Below are positions 26,369-35,864 of a stretch of DNA of 35,874 bases, piece by piece. How positions within the stretch are numbered: the first letter of the stretch is position 1; the number at the start of each line of letters is the position of its first letter. Origin of the DNA: Serratia microhaemolytica (GTDB lineage Bacteria > Pseudomonadota > Gammaproteobacteria > Enterobacterales > Enterobacteriaceae). The stretch covers positions 1 to 35,874 of the forward strand of contig NZ_ML137211.1 of NCBI RefSeq assembly GCF_004011885.1, written 5' to 3'. The notes under the pieces are model-generated. The model searched no databases. It was given only the letters and a program-made list of their open reading frames with translations, and was not told where the DNA came from. Made by a program: the position numbers and the translations under genes.

Positions 26369-27604
26369 TCACTGCATAATTACTGAATCTGTTTGGTTGT
26401 CAGACTCCGCTCCATACTGTTTTTGTTGCTCAACTTTTTGCCGCAACTGCTCAGCCAGTTGTCTACTGGCGTGGAAATCTGCCGGATAATTACGCAACAG
26501 CTCCTGTAGCCGTGCTTTTAGACGTGCGCCACGCCAGCCGTGCAGCAAATCAGGTTCTGAATTGCCCGGTTTTAATTGCCAAAACCAGCTAATTAACTGA
26601 TTAATCTGTCGGCGCGAGGCAAGCAGTTCAACATTTAACTGGCTAGCCTTAGCCACTTCGCTAATGACTTGCTTGATCTCTTTAAATAGCGTTTTGTAAT
26701 TCGGCCCGTTAGAGAGGTTGAGGATCAATTTCGGCAAGCGTGACTCATCAAGCATTTTCGCTTGAGCAACCAATGCCAGCATTGTTTTGCCATGATAGCG
26801 GATCTCGGTACCACTCAGCCCTAGCACATCTAACTCGCGCAATGTGACTGGCATATCGCGTGCCACAGCCCATAAATGCTCTTCACGCACCACAAAATTG
26901 ACTGCCATATCGCGCTCGCGTGCCTGCTGCAATCGCCAACAGGCCAACTTCTGCAAACAGGCCAACTGGCGTGGATGCAGTTGCCAGGCATTCCCTATCT
27001 CTAGGTAAGCCAACTCTGGTGCTAATACTTCGCTGCGTCGCTGACACAATAACTGACACTCATCAGCAACAGCCTGACTCCAGCCCATTGCCTCAACTTC
27101 CTGTATCAATTGCTGTGCAATCGGCAGCAAATAATACACATCGGCAGCAGCATAACGGCATTGTGCCTCTGACAGCGGCCGCTTTAACCAGTCAGTGCGT
27201 GACTCGCTCTTATCCAGCTCCACTGACAGGTATTCAGCCACCAACTTGGCAAAACCACACGAAAGTGTATGCCCACGAAATGCTGCCAAGATCTGGGTAT
27301 CGAGCATCGGTGTCGGTAAGGTATCAAAGCGCTGAAGGAAAACTTCCAAATCTTCACTACCCGCATGTAACAGTTTCACCACCGCGCTGTCCTGCAGCAA
27401 ATCAATAAAGGGTTGCCAGCGGTTAATGGTGAGTGGGTCAATTAATGAAAGTTGTTGACCGTCATACAGTTGGATCAATCCTAACTGTGGATAGTAAGTG
27501 CGAGTACGCACAAATTCGGTATCGAGCGCTACTTGAGGACAAGCCCTTGCCTGTTGGCAAATCTGCTGTAGCTGAGCATCAGTGGTGACTAGTTGATAAT
27601 CCAA
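26369..27604 (-). CDS. rnd: Ribonuclease D
   Basis: RNase D is a 3'-5' exoribonuclease that helps mature tRNA 3' ends. The DEDDy exonuclease domain covers about residues 1-190, with Asp28/Glu30 in VALDTEFVRTRTYYPQLG, Asp in HAGSEDLEVF and the Tyr/Asp in YAAADVYYLL. An HRDC domain follows (about 210-290, starting near HPRQLACLQKLACWR). At 411 residues it is about 36 longer than the E. coli enzyme, mostly a Gln/Lys-rich tail. The start is UUG at 27604, as known for E. coli rnd, with GAAGAG upstream. It lies downstream of fadD on the same strand. Confidence 0.94.
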   Translation of the reverse strand: MDYQLVTTDAQLQQICQQARACPQVALDTEFVRTRTYYPQLGLIQLYDGQQLSLIDPLTINRWQPFIDLLQDSAVVKLLHAGSEDLEVFLQRFDTLPTPMLDTQILAAFRGHTLSCGFAKLVAEYLSVELDKSESRTDWLKRPLSEAQCRYAAADVYYLLPIAQQLIQEVEAMGWSQAVADECQLLCQRRSEVLAPELAYLEIGNAWQLHPRQLACLQKLACWRLQQARERDMAVNFVVREEHLWAVARDMPVTLRELDVLGLSGTEIRYHGKTMLALVAQAKMLDESRLPKLILNLSNGPNYKTLFKEIKQVISEVAKASQLNVELLASRRQINQLISWFWQLKPGNSEPDLLHGWRGARLKARLQELLRNYPADFHASRQLAEQLRQKVEQQKQYGAESDNQTDSVIMQ

Positions 27605-27625
27605 TCAATCATTCTCTTCAGTCAT

Positions 27626-27672
27626 GTTATACCTGACTGACCTGACTCGCGGCCGAGTCAAACAGGTATAAC
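27626..27672 (-). promoter_or_regulatory. Nested inverted repeat in the fadD-rnd spacer
   Basis: Outer arms GTTATACCTG (27626-27635) and CAGGTATAAC (27663-27672) are exact complements; inside them TGACTCG (27643-27649) pairs with CGAGTCA (27654-27660). The element ends 22 bases before the rnd start on the minus strand and has no T tail, so it is more likely a leader structure or processing site than a terminator. Confidence 0.6.
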
Positions 27673-27779
27673 TTGTTATCAGGAGGCGCATTTGCCTATG
27701 CGTGGGATGTTACTGCCTTTTTCAGTTAATCTGCCTCTGTTACTTTAGACAACCAGCCAATAATTCAATAACATGCCAG

Positions 27780-29447
27780 CTACTGCTGTAACTGATCGCG
27801 CAGTTGTCGGCGTAAAATTTTACCCACATTTGATTTTGGTAGCTGTGGCAGAAAATGAACTGACCTAGGCACTTTGTAGCCGGTCAAGTGGCGACGACAA
27901 TAAGCCAGTAGCTCCTCTTGAGTCAAGCTAGTCTCTTTTTTCACAACGCAGAGCTTGACCGCCTCCCCCGTTGCATCACTGACGATACCGACTGCAGCAC
28001 ACTCCTGCACTTTAGGGTGCTGATTAACCACCTGCTCAATCTCATTCGGGTAAACATTAAAGCCGGAGACCAAGATCATATCCTTCTTGCGATCCACAAT
28101 ACGAATAAAGCCTTGCTCATCAACCGTCGCAATATCGCCGGTCGCCAACCAGCCATCATGCAATATCGCCTGTGTCGCTTCAGGTTGTTGCCAGTAACCC
28201 GCCATCACTTGCGGGCCTCTGATCCAAAGTTCCCCCGGCTGCCCCAAGCACACATCTTGCCCAGTATCATCCACCAGCCGGATCTCGGTAGAAGGTAGCG
28301 CCAGACCAATACTGCCGTTATGCTGTTTCAAATTATGAGGGTTGCCGGAAACCATCGGTGAGCACTCGGTTAAGCCGTACCCTTCCAGCAAGTAGTTACC
28401 AGTCAGTGACTGCCACTGTTCAGCTACGCTCTTTTGTACTGCCATTCCTCCCCCCACCGAAAGCCGAAGTGAGGAGAAATTCAATCGCTGAAAAGCGGCA
28501 TTATTTAGCAACCCCTGAAACAGGGTGTTGACACCGGTGATAACCGTAAAAGGGTATTTAGCCAGTTCCTTTACCATGCCATTCACATCACGCGGATTGG
28601 TGATCAGCAAATTAATGCCACCCAACTCAATAAATAGTAGGCAGTTTATTGTCAGAGCGAAAATATGGTACAGCGGCAATGCGGTAACAACACACTCTTT
28701 TCTTTCATGCAGTACCGGCAAATAGGCGGCTTTCGCCTGAGCAAGGTTGGCCTGCAAATTACGATGGGTTAGCATCGCCCCTTTTGCCACGCCGGTGGTA
28801 CCGCCGGTATATTGTAAAAAGGCAATGTCGTGATTACCCACATCCGGCTTAACGTACTGTAAGCGCCGCCCCTGCCGTAACACATGGCGAAATGAGATCG
28901 CATCAGGAAGATGATATTTAGGGATCAGTCGCTTGATATACTTAACAACAAAGTTAACCAGCGTCCGGCGTTGTCGTGATAACTGATCGCCCATACGCGT
29001 TAAAATAACATGCTCGATCGGTGTATTAGCGACCACATTTTCCAGCGTATGGGCAAAGTTGGAGGCGATCACAATGGCGCGCGCGCCACTATCTTTAAGC
29101 TGATGCTCCAACTCTCTCGGGGTATAGAGCGGGTTGACATTAACAACCACCATCCCCGCACGTAACACACCAAACATCGCCACTGGGTATTGCAGCAAGT
29201 TGGGCATCATTAGCGCAACCCGATCACCCTTTTTCAGTTGCAGTCTATTTTGCAGGTAAGCCGCAAAGGCCCGGCTACGCTCTTCCAGTTTACGAAAGGT
29301 CATCACCTCGCCCATATTGATAAAAGCGGGTTGATCGTTATAGCGTACCACTGCCTGTTCAAAAATTTCGACCAGTGACGCATAGCCATCAGCATCAATT
29401 TCTGCTGGAACACCTGGGGGATAAGATTTTAACCAAATTTTTTCCAA
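27780..29447 (-). CDS. fadD: Long-chain fatty-acid-CoA ligase FadD
   Basis: FadD activates imported long-chain fatty acids to acyl-CoA at the inner membrane, using ATP. The 555-residue product has the adenylate-forming signature [19 protein letters not shown] near residue 213, the second motif [10 protein letters not shown], and the FACS motif running from DGWLATGD through [14 protein letters not shown]. The C-terminal GKILRR lysine is present. It is close to E. coli FadD (561 residues). The upstream spacer shows no FadR-type operator by eye, and fadR is absent from its usual place in this window. Confidence 0.97.
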   Translation of the reverse strand: MEKIWLKSYPPGVPAEIDADGYASLVEIFEQAVVRYNDQPAFINMGEVMTFRKLEERSRAFAAYLQNRLQLKKGDRVALMMPNLLQYPVAMFGVLRAGMVVVNVNPLYTPRELEHQLKDSGARAIVIASNFAHTLENVVANTPIEHVILTRMGDQLSRQRRTLVNFVVKYIKRLIPKYHLPDAISFRHVLRQGRRLQYVKPDVGNHDIAFLQYTGGTTGVAKGAMLTHRNLQANLAQAKAAYLPVLHERKECVVTALPLYHIFALTINCLLFIELGGINLLITNPRDVNGMVKELAKYPFTVITGVNTLFQGLLNNAAFQRLNFSSLRLSVGGGMAVQKSVAEQWQSLTGNYLLEGYGLTECSPMVSGNPHNLKQHNGSIGLALPSTEIRLVDDTGQDVCLGQPGELWIRGPQVMAGYWQQPEATQAILHDGWLATGDIATVDEQGFIRIVDRKKDMILVSGFNVYPNEIEQVVNQHPKVQECAAVGIVSDATGEAVKLCVVKKETSLTQEELLAYCRRHLTGYKVPRSVHFLPQLPKSNVGKILRRQLRDQLQQ

Positions 29448-29666
29448 AGGGTGACTCCTGAAACTAGAGCAACATAAACCTCACTTCTCCCTGATTCTAG
29501 CGAGCAGGGTTTGCAAGTAGCGTGATATTAACCATAACCCGATATTAACCATACTCTGGCATCAATAATAAACTGACACTAACAACATGATACTAGCACA
29601 CGAGTGCTCAAGATTACTGCCATAGCGATTTAGCACTGCAATTTATTTCACTGTTCTATGGATACA

Positions 29667-30263
29667 TTATTCGGTGACGATCGTTCTTATCTGTATCGGT
29701 CCGTGGTGCCAGCCATAGCCGCCATACCAACCCTGATGACGATGGTGTGGATGTGGACCATGCCAAGGTCTCGCCGGCGGCGGTGGCATAATGATCTGTT
29801 GTGTGATCTGCCAACGCTGCAACCCATTCACCTGCATCGTGACAAACTGATAAGGCATCATATCGATTTGACCGGCTTGCATTCCGGTGATTGGGCCAAC
29901 CACCGTCACCAAACGCCCTCGAAAATCGACCGGATCGAGAAAACCGTTCACCGAAGCCAACAGACGCCCTTGTGAGGGTTGACCGAGCATTGGCCGTGCT
30001 CCAGAATCCAATTCAACAACAGCAATTTCCAGTACCGTCTGCCCCCCCTCATTGGCCATCCCCACGACTGTTCCGCCAAAGCGTGCCTCAGCACCAATAA
30101 ACAACTTCGGGCTATTCTGCACCATCGCCAGTTGCATCAACGGTGTTGAGGTAGTGCCTTGAAGGGTTTGTGGTACCGAAACACAACCGGAAAGCGCCAT
30201 CAGGCCAAACAACAGACTCAATACGATAACTGCCCTATTGGCGCAGCGCGGCAATACAACCAT
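29667..30263 (-). CDS. yeaY: Slp family outer-membrane lipoprotein YeaY
   Basis: A 198-residue lipoprotein of the Slp/YeaY family. The signal peptide has a basic start, a hydrophobic core (VIVLSLLFGLMAL) and the lipobox LSGC, so Cys27 should be lipidated; residue +2 is Val, consistent with outer-membrane sorting. The Slp core includes GGTVVGMANEGGQTVLEIAV and GRLLASVNGFLDP. The last 35 residues are rich in Pro, Gly, Trp and His, with about nine His in WHGPHPHHRHQ and GWHHGP. In E. coli yeaY lies between fadD and tsaB, exactly as here. Function is not established; Slp is linked to starvation and acid stress. Confidence 0.93.
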   Translation of the reverse strand: MVVLPRCANRAVIVLSLLFGLMALSGCVSVPQTLQGTTSTPLMQLAMVQNSPKLFIGAEARFGGTVVGMANEGGQTVLEIAVVELDSGARPMLGQPSQGRLLASVNGFLDPVDFRGRLVTVVGPITGMQAGQIDMMPYQFVTMQVNGLQRWQITQQIIMPPPPARPWHGPHPHHRHQGWYGGYGWHHGPIQIRTIVTE

Positions 30264-30345
30264 TCTCTCTCTCCTCGGTTAGCCATCTCTGGCGCATTAC
30301 TGGCTGTAGCAATGCAGTGATGTGTCACCTTAAAGCATACTGCTG

Positions 30346-31047
30346 CTATTCACGACCGGGTAACTTTTTCCAGGTGACTTCATTACGCAGATAGGTGGGT
30401 TCAGCCTGCTCGACGCTGACAGCCAAGCCATGCTGCCAGGCAGTCAATGCCAATGGCAGCATATCTTCAGCACGGGGCAATAACATTTGCCCATCGATGA
30501 GTTGCAATGAACAGCCAGCAGCCAACTCAGGATAGGCTGGCCAACCGGTGCCGGCGTAACCCCACTCACCGTGTAACCCGCTCATCACCGCGTTAGCTTG
30601 TGCCGGCGAGAGTACTGCTTCGTTCGCACTGAGCCAGCCAGCAGCATCGTGCTGGCGTTCAAACTGCCCCCAGTACACTTCACCCATTCGGGCATCAATC
30701 GCAGTCAAAATACGCGTCAGCCCACTCACACGCCAAGCCCCTTGTGCCATGGTTTGCAGTGTCGAGACGCCGATCATCGGTAGATCTGCCCCTAACGCTA
30801 GCCCCTGTGCGATACCGATACCAATCCGCACCCCAGTAAAACTACCGGGGCCGCGACCAAACGCCAAAGCATCGAGTTGCGTTAACGACAGACCCGACTC
30901 AGCAAGAATTTGTTCTACTAGGGGTAAAATACGCTGGGTGTGCTCACGCGGACAGAGCTCAAACAGTGCCCGTGTTTCACCCTGATCCCAGATAGCGACA
31001 GAGCAAGCCTCTGTTGCGGTATCAAGCGCTAAAATTCGCGTAGACAT
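30346..31047 (-). CDS. tsaB: tRNA threonylcarbamoyladenosine protein TsaB (YeaZ)
   Basis: TsaB is the non-catalytic partner of TsaD in the TsaB-TsaD-TsaE complex that makes t6A at position 37 of ANN-reading tRNAs. From the ATG at 31047 it has 233 residues, close to E. coli. The ASKHA-fold landmarks are [43 protein letters not shown] and the conserved [11 protein letters not shown]. The C-terminal [15 protein letters not shown] matches the family end. The frame opens at 31065, but a TGAGG ribosome site and homology favour 31047. Confidence 0.95.
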   Translation of the reverse strand: MSTRILALDTATEACSVAIWDQGETRALFELCPREHTQRILPLVEQILAESGLSLTQLDALAFGRGPGSFTGVRIGIGIAQGLALGADLPMIGVSTLQTMAQGAWRVSGLTRILTAIDARMGEVYWGQFERQHDAAGWLSANEAVLSPAQANAVMSGLHGEWGYAGTGWPAYPELAAGCSLQLIDGQMLLPRAEDMLPLALTAWQHGLAVSVEQAEPTYLRNEVTWKKLPGRE

Positions 31048-31136
31048 GCAAGCCTCAAATGGCAAAGTACAATAAACCGTTATGCTATCACAGCCTCAGC
31101 GCCGCGCCCACCCGCTGACAGGGTTTGGCTAAGCGG

Positions 31137-33059
31137 TCAGTTTGTCGTTTCGCTGTCTGTGTGTCGGGTGAGGAAGGCAATGGCTCGAGCCAGATCACGC
31201 GTGCGTGGCACCGGGGGAAGGCTGCTGAGAAACATCTGCCCATACGATCGCATCACCAATCGGCTATCGCAAATCACCAACACCCCGCGATCGTCGTTAT
31301 CTCTGATCAAACGTCCTACGCCCTGCTTTAAGGTGATCACCGCCTCCGGCAGTTGAACATCATTAAACGGATCACCGCCACGTAAACGGCAATCTTCAAT
31401 CCGTGCCTTAAGCAGTGGATCATCGGGTGACGTGAAGGGTAACTTGTCGATAATGACACAGGAGAGTGCATCACCCCGTACATCCACCCCCTCCCAAAAA
31501 CTGCTGGTTGCCACCAATAACGCATTGCCGGCAGTAATAAACTGCTGCAATAATTGATTTTTCCCGCTCTCACCCTGTACCAAAACCGGCAGCGTCAACC
31601 GAGCCCGAAAGGCTTCAGCCAACTCACGCATCATCTGATGAGCCGTGCAGAGGAAGAAACAGCGCCCCTGATTGGCCTCAATTAGCGGTTGTAACATCTG
31701 GGCAAGTTGCTGCGCAGTCGTTGCTTGGTTCGCCGCTGGCAGAAAACGCGGAACACAGAGTAATGCCTGCTGTGCATAGTCAAACGGGCTAGCGAGCAGC
31801 AACGTTTTCGCCTGAGTTAACCCCAAACGCTCCGTAAAGTAGGCAACTCGTTCGTTAACCGAGAGTGTTGCCGAAGTAAAAACCCAGCAGGCAGACTGTG
31901 CATCAAGCAGTTCCCGAAAACGGCCAGCTACCGTTAATGGCGTCAATGCCAATACAAAATGGCGTGCGCTACACTCATACCAGTAGCTAAATCCAGGCTG
32001 GTTGACCATCTTCAGTTGCTGAAGGCGGTTGCGGTACTGCGTGGTGCGTTCAAAGGTAGCATCTAACAGTGCCGAACGGCCAAGTGAAAGCTTAATCACG
32101 TCGAAACACAGCTCTAACGCATCATCGAGCAGCAGCAGCGCCTGCTGCACTGCCGGTTGCGCCAGCACTGTTCGCAAGTTGCCACGGAAACCGGGCTCAC
32201 CCAAGACTAAACGCAGATCAAGGCAACTCTGACTGAGCCGATCAGCACTTTTTTTCAGTTGTGCGCTATCACGCAGTTCCGTGTGATAGGCGATCGTAAT
32301 ATCTTTCGCCAAATCGAGCAGTTGTCGGCTAGTTAACTGCTTGCCAAAATAGTGGCTGGCGATATCCGGTAACTGATGGGCTTCATCAAAAATCATCACT
32401 TCAGCCTGAGGGATCAACTCGGCAAAACCGCCTTCTTTGATCACCATATCAGCCAAAAAAAGATGATGGTTAACGACCAGCACATCGGCTTCCATCGCAC
32501 GTCGGCGTGCTTTCACCACAAAACAGTGTTGGTATTGTGGACAATCACTGCCTAAGCAGTTGTCATTGTTACTGGTCACCAATGGCCAGATTTGACTCTC
32601 TTCTGCCACCTCGCTGCAACTGCCAATATCCCCCTCGATGGTTTGGCAACTCCATTGGCGCACCCGTACCAGATCATGCAGCAGTGTTGCCGCCAATTCA
32701 GCACCCGCGCTAAATTGTTGCTCCATTCGCTCAAGGCAAAGATAGTTAGCACGCCCTTTCAGCAGCGCCAATTGACCTTTGAAATTTAATGCGTGAGCCA
32801 CCGTCGGCAGATCGCGGGAATAGAGTTGATCCTGTAGCGCTTTTGAACCTGTTGAGATCATCACCCGACGTTTGGCACGCAACGCAGGAACCAGATACGC
32901 ATAGGTTTTGCCAGTACCGGTACCCGCTTCAACCACCAGCTCTTGCTGCTGCTCAATCGCTTCGCTGACTGCTTGTGCCATCAACTGTTGTGCCTGGCGC
33001 GGCTTAAAGCCTTTAATCGCTTGAGCAAGTGCGCCCTCTGCTGCAAAATCGTCTGTCAC
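31137..33059 (-). CDS. yoaA: DinG/XPD-like iron-sulfur helicase YoaA
   Basis: YoaA is an XPD/DinG-family 5'-3' DNA helicase which in E. coli pairs with the clamp-loader subunit chi (HolC) in replication-fork repair. The 640-residue product has Walker A VEAGTGTGKT near residue 42, the iron-sulfur cysteines (YLCLERM, GSCSEVA, CLGSDCPQYQHC, about residues 110-175), the DEAH box MIFDEAHQLP, the segment VFTSATL and the motif VI GVGRLIRDNDDRG. It is intact and diverges from the ridA-family gene. Confidence 0.95.
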   Translation of the reverse strand: MTDDFAAEGALAQAIKGFKPRQAQQLMAQAVSEAIEQQQELVVEAGTGTGKTYAYLVPALRAKRRVMISTGSKALQDQLYSRDLPTVAHALNFKGQLALLKGRANYLCLERMEQQFSAGAELAATLLHDLVRVRQWSCQTIEGDIGSCSEVAEESQIWPLVTSNNDNCLGSDCPQYQHCFVVKARRRAMEADVLVVNHHLFLADMVIKEGGFAELIPQAEVMIFDEAHQLPDIASHYFGKQLTSRQLLDLAKDITIAYHTELRDSAQLKKSADRLSQSCLDLRLVLGEPGFRGNLRTVLAQPAVQQALLLLDDALELCFDVIKLSLGRSALLDATFERTTQYRNRLQQLKMVNQPGFSYWYECSARHFVLALTPLTVAGRFRELLDAQSACWVFTSATLSVNERVAYFTERLGLTQAKTLLLASPFDYAQQALLCVPRFLPAANQATTAQQLAQMLQPLIEANQGRCFFLCTAHQMMRELAEAFRARLTLPVLVQGESGKNQLLQQFITAGNALLVATSSFWEGVDVRGDALSCVIIDKLPFTSPDDPLLKARIEDCRLRGGDPFNDVQLPEAVITLKQGVGRLIRDNDDRGVLVICDSRLVMRSYGQMFLSSLPPVPRTRDLARAIAFLTRHTDSETTN

Positions 33060-33211
33060 GCTATCTCTCTATTGCCGGCCACTGAACGGCAATTATGCCA
33101 ACTTTGTCCCAAAGCAGCCATTAACTTTATCTTTTTACTGCCGTAGCCGGTTATACATCGCCACTGCGGCTATGGTACCCTTGGCCGGATTATCCCCCTG
33201 GAGAAAATACA

Positions 33212-33556
33212 ATGACTATTGAACGAATTGACCCCGCACACCGCTGGTCTGACGCCGTGATCCACAATGGAGTGGTTTATTACACCAGCGTGCCAGAAAA
33301 CCTGGATGCAGACGCTAGCGCACAAACTGCCAATGCACTGGCGGCGATTGATAGTTTGCTGGCGCGCGTAGGTTCAGATAAGAGCCGAATTTTAGATGCA
33401 ACGATTTTCTTGGCTAATAGTACCGACTTTGCAGCCATGAATGCCGCCTGGGATAGCTGGGTGGTGCCTGGAGCAGCGCCCACACGCTGCACGGTAGAAG
33501 CAAAACTGATGAATCCCAAGTTCAAAGTTGAGATCAAAATTATTGCCGCTCTGTAA
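33212..33556 (+). CDS. yoaB: RidA family protein YoaB
   Basis: A 114-residue RidA/YjgF/YER057c family member. RidA proteins deaminate reactive enamine/imine intermediates, protecting PLP enzymes; the catalytic Arg is probably the one in PTRCTVEAKL. The pattern HNGVVYYTSVPE at the N terminus and the divergent pairing with yoaA identify it as YoaB rather than RidA itself. Whether YoaB has the same activity is not known. GGAG at about 33199 serves as the ribosome site. Confidence 0.92.
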   Translation: MTIERIDPAHRWSDAVIHNGVVYYTSVPENLDADASAQTANALAAIDSLLARVGSDKSRILDATIFLANSTDFAAMNAAWDSWVVPGAAPTRCTVEAKLMNPKFKVEIKIIAAL

Positions 33557-33570
33557 CTATCCTGCTCCAC

Positions 33571-33604
33571 ATCAGCGCCCATCTGGGCGTTGATGCTACA
33601 CCTT
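33571..33604 (+). terminator. Hairpin after yoaB
   Basis: ATCAGCGCCC at 33571-33580 pairs with GGGCGTTGAT at 33585-33594 (one G-T pair), loop four bases. The tail GCTACACCTTCTT is T-rich but interrupted. Confidence 0.55.
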
Positions 33605-33895
33605 CTTCTGCTGTTGTTACCCCACTCCATCTGTTTGCTGTGATCGCTGAAGATATGCTCTGTCCTATTGTGAGCAGATTGCCGACTGTGCAGCTTAGTG
33701 TCACAGCAAAAAGCGCTTAACTTGAGTAATTGATTAATAAGAAATTATCTTGCTACTGGCGCGATTGATATCGATTCAATAAGCAATAATGTCCGGTATA
33801 GATTGCCATTGACAAATGTTGTTAGGTAACATAGTCACTAGATTATTCTATTTTTTCGCTCTAAAAAAGCAAAATAATCACCTTAAGGAGTTATT
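33595..33895. other. Gene-free stretch between yoaB and ychJ
   Basis: About 300 bases, AT-rich in the right half. In E. coli yoaB and ychJ are far apart, so a rearrangement or species-specific order joins them here. A possible promoter is the only feature I see: TTGATA at 33765-33770 and TAATGT at 33787-33792, 16 bases apart. Confidence 0.45.
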
Positions 33896-34357
33896 TTGAC
33901 TGAATTATGCCCCTGCCATAGTGGACTAAACTACAGCGACTGTTGTGAACCCTTCTTGACAGGAAAGCAACACGCGCCATCACCTGGCAAGCTAATGCGT
34001 TCACGCTACAGTGCCTTTGTGCAAAAAAACGTGGACTACTTTATTGATACCTGGCACCCAGAATGCCGCCCGGAAGAGTGGCGTGGTGTGATCAGTAGCA
34101 GCTTCGATAACACTCAGTTACTCAGTTTGCTGGTGGTGGAGGAGAGTTTTGGTAGCAGCGCCAATGAAGGTTTCGTTGAGTTCATGGTGCGTTTGATTGA
34201 AAATGATGCCCCAGCACGGCTAATGCATGAACGTTCACGCTTTCTTCGTGTTGGCGAACGCTGGTATTATATTGATGGCACTAAACCACAGCTAGGCAAA
34301 CATGCACTTTGTCCCTGCGGTTCAGGCAAAAAATACCGGAAATGCTGTGGCCAATAA
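33896..34357 (+). CDS. ychJ: SEC-C motif protein YchJ (UPF0225)
   Basis: A 153-residue protein with a SEC-C type zinc motif at each end: CPCHSGLNYSDCC at residues 5-17 and CPCGSGKKYRKCC near residue 140. The middle is the NTF2-like UPF0225 domain, with MRSRYSAFV and ERSRFLRVGERWYYIDGTKP. Function is unknown; SEC-C motifs bind zinc and often mediate protein contacts. The start is a TTG at 33896 with a strong TAAGGAG ribosome site; no ATG exists near the family N terminus. purU follows after 37 bases, as part of the ychJ-purU neighbourhood of E. coli, but rssA/rssB are not between them. Confidence 0.93.
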   Translation: MTELCPCHSGLNYSDCCEPFLTGKQHAPSPGKLMRSRYSAFVQKNVDYFIDTWHPECRPEEWRGVISSSFDNTQLLSLLVVEESFGSSANEGFVEFMVRLIENDAPARLMHERSRFLRVGERWYYIDGTKPQLGKHALCPCGSGKKYRKCCGQ

Positions 34358-34394
34358 GCCATGACGCTAACAATCAGATAGAGCTAACTCATTT

Positions 34395-35243
34395 ATGTCT
34401 CATCAAAATGTACAACGGAAGATTTTACGCACCCTCTGCCCGGACGCAAAAGGGTTAATCGCTAAAATTACCAACATCTGCTACAAGCACGAACTCAATA
34501 TTGTGCAAAACAACGAGTTTGCTGATCACCGTACCGGGCATTTCTTTATGCGCACCGAGCTGGAAGGGATCTTTAACGATGCCACACTGTTAGCAGATCT
34601 CGATGGCGCATTGCCGGCCGGCACCGTGCGTGAACTGCATAGCGCAGGGCGTCGTCGCATCGTTGTGCTGGTTACCAAAGAGGCACACTGCCTGGGTGAC
34701 CTGCTGATGAAGAGCATTTATGGTGGCCTGGACGTCGAAATTGCCGCAGTCATTGGCAATCACAGCACACTACAGTCGCTGGTTGAACGTTTTGATATTC
34801 CGTTTCATCTAGTGAGTCATGAAGGATTGACGCGTGAAGAGCACGATCAGCAACTGATTGCCCAGATCGATCAGTATCAGCCTGACTATGTGGTGTTAGC
34901 CAAGTATATGCGTGTGCTAACACCCGCTTTCGTGCGCTACTATCCGAATCAGATCATCAATATTCACCACTCGTTCCTACCGGCATTTATTGGTGCGCGT
35001 CCTTATCACCAAGCTTATGAACGTGGCGTCAAAATCATTGGCGCGACTGCGCATTACGTTAACGATAATCTTGATGAAGGCCCAATTATCATGCAGGACG
35101 TGATCCATGTTGATCACACCTACAGTGCGGAAGAGATGATGCGTGCAGGACGTGATGTTGAGAAAAATGTGCTCAGCCGTGCGCTTTACTATGTGTTGTC
35201 TCAACGTGTGTTTGTTTATGGTAACCGGACCGTGATCCTTTAA
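34395..35243 (+). CDS. purU: Formyltetrahydrofolate deformylase PurU
   Basis: PurU hydrolyses 10-formyltetrahydrofolate to formate and tetrahydrofolate, supplying formate for PurT and balancing one-carbon pools with methionine and glycine. The 282-residue product has an N-terminal ACT domain (about residues 8-85, starting RKILRTLCPDAKGLIAKIT) and a formyltransferase-like catalytic domain with INIHHSFLPAFIGARPYHQA, the catalytic His in GATAHYV and Asp in DNLDEGPII. It is near the tRNA-Tyr locus, as in E. coli. The ribosome site is weak. Confidence 0.97.
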   Translation: MSHQNVQRKILRTLCPDAKGLIAKITNICYKHELNIVQNNEFADHRTGHFFMRTELEGIFNDATLLADLDGALPAGTVRELHSAGRRRIVVLVTKEAHCLGDLLMKSIYGGLDVEIAAVIGNHSTLQSLVERFDIPFHLVSHEGLTREEHDQQLIAQIDQYQPDYVVLAKYMRVLTPAFVRYYPNQIINIHHSFLPAFIGARPYHQAYERGVKIIGATAHYVNDNLDEGPIIMQDVIHVDHTYSAEEMMRAGRDVEKNVLSRALYYVLSQRVFVYGNRTVIL

Positions 35244-35324
35244 CCCGCGCAGGTGGGTAAGCGGTATTCAGCCCGGCAAAAGCACAAAAAAGAGGCATTT
35301 GATTCAATTTCTGTATCGTAGCTC

Positions 35325-35358
35325 TTTACATCGGCGTCTCATCTGGTATGATGCGCCC
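35325..35358 (+). promoter_or_regulatory. Stringent-type promoter of tRNA-Tyr
   Basis: TTTACA at 35325-35330 and TATGAT at 35347-35352 with a 16-base spacer and the GC discriminator GCGCCC at 35353-35358. This is nearly the same as the E. coli tyrT promoter, the textbook example of stringent control by ppGpp. It lies about 60 bases before the mature tRNA. Confidence 0.88.
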
Positions 35359-35416
35359 GCTTTTGCCGATATTGATGCTTAACGCAGTTGATACTGTAAT
35401 CAGCATAACTTCCCCT

Positions 35417-35483
<67 letters not shown>

Positions 35484-35501
<18 letters not shown>

Positions 35502-35864
35502 TCACATCAGAACTTCTGTCAACCTCATACATCACAGCCTCAACAAATTACTCCCGACAGGGGAAGGATGAGAAGCTTCGACAAGGTTCGAGTCTCGCGT
35601 AGCGAGACAACGTGCGCAGCACGGCCCGAAGGGTGAGGCGCAAAGCGCCGAATCATCCTTCCCCCACCACCATCACATCAGAACTTCTGTCAGCCTCATA
35701 CATCACAGCCTCAACAAATTACTCCCGACAGGGGAAGGATGAGAAGCTTCGACAAGGTTCGAGTCTCGCGTAGCGAGACAACGTGCGCAGCACGGCCCGA
35801 AGGGTGAGGCGCAAAGCGCCGAATCATCCTTCCCCCACCACCATCACATCAGAACTTCTGTCAG
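35484..35864 (+). repeat. 171-base tandem repeats derived from the tRNA-Tyr 3' end (rtT/tpr-like)
   Basis: Two full 171-base units (35484-35654 and 35655-35825) and a 39-base part of a third (35826-35864) follow one another. Units 1 and 2 differ at one base (A at 35522, G at 35693). Each unit begins with the last 18 bases of tRNA-Tyr. This is the arrangement of the E. coli tyrT operon, where repeats of about 178 bases carry the tRNA 3' end and yield the 171-nucleotide rtT RNA and the Tpr reading frame. Here no Tpr-like basic protein stands out, so the RNA is the more likely product. Confidence 0.85.
35560..35664 (+). ncRNA. Predicted multi-hairpin RNA within the repeat (rtT-like)
   Basis: GGGGAAGGATGA at 35560-35571 is the exact complement of TCATCCTTCCCC at 35653-35664 and can close a junction. 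Inside lie GTCTCGC/GCGAGAC (35592-35608), CGTGC/GCACG (35611-35623), CCC/GGG (35625-35633) and GGCGC/GCGCC (35637-35649), plus a T-loop-like GGTTCGAGTC at 35586. The same structure recurs in unit 2 (171 bases further). The fold was found by eye. Expression would come from the tRNA-Tyr promoter. Confidence 0.5.

Noticed and set aside
26920..27408. A 162-codon frame antisense to rnd
   Set aside because: Fully covered by the conserved RNase D gene and without recognisable features.
27918..28298. A 126-codon frame antisense to fadD
   Set aside because: Shadow of the conserved FadD C-terminal region.
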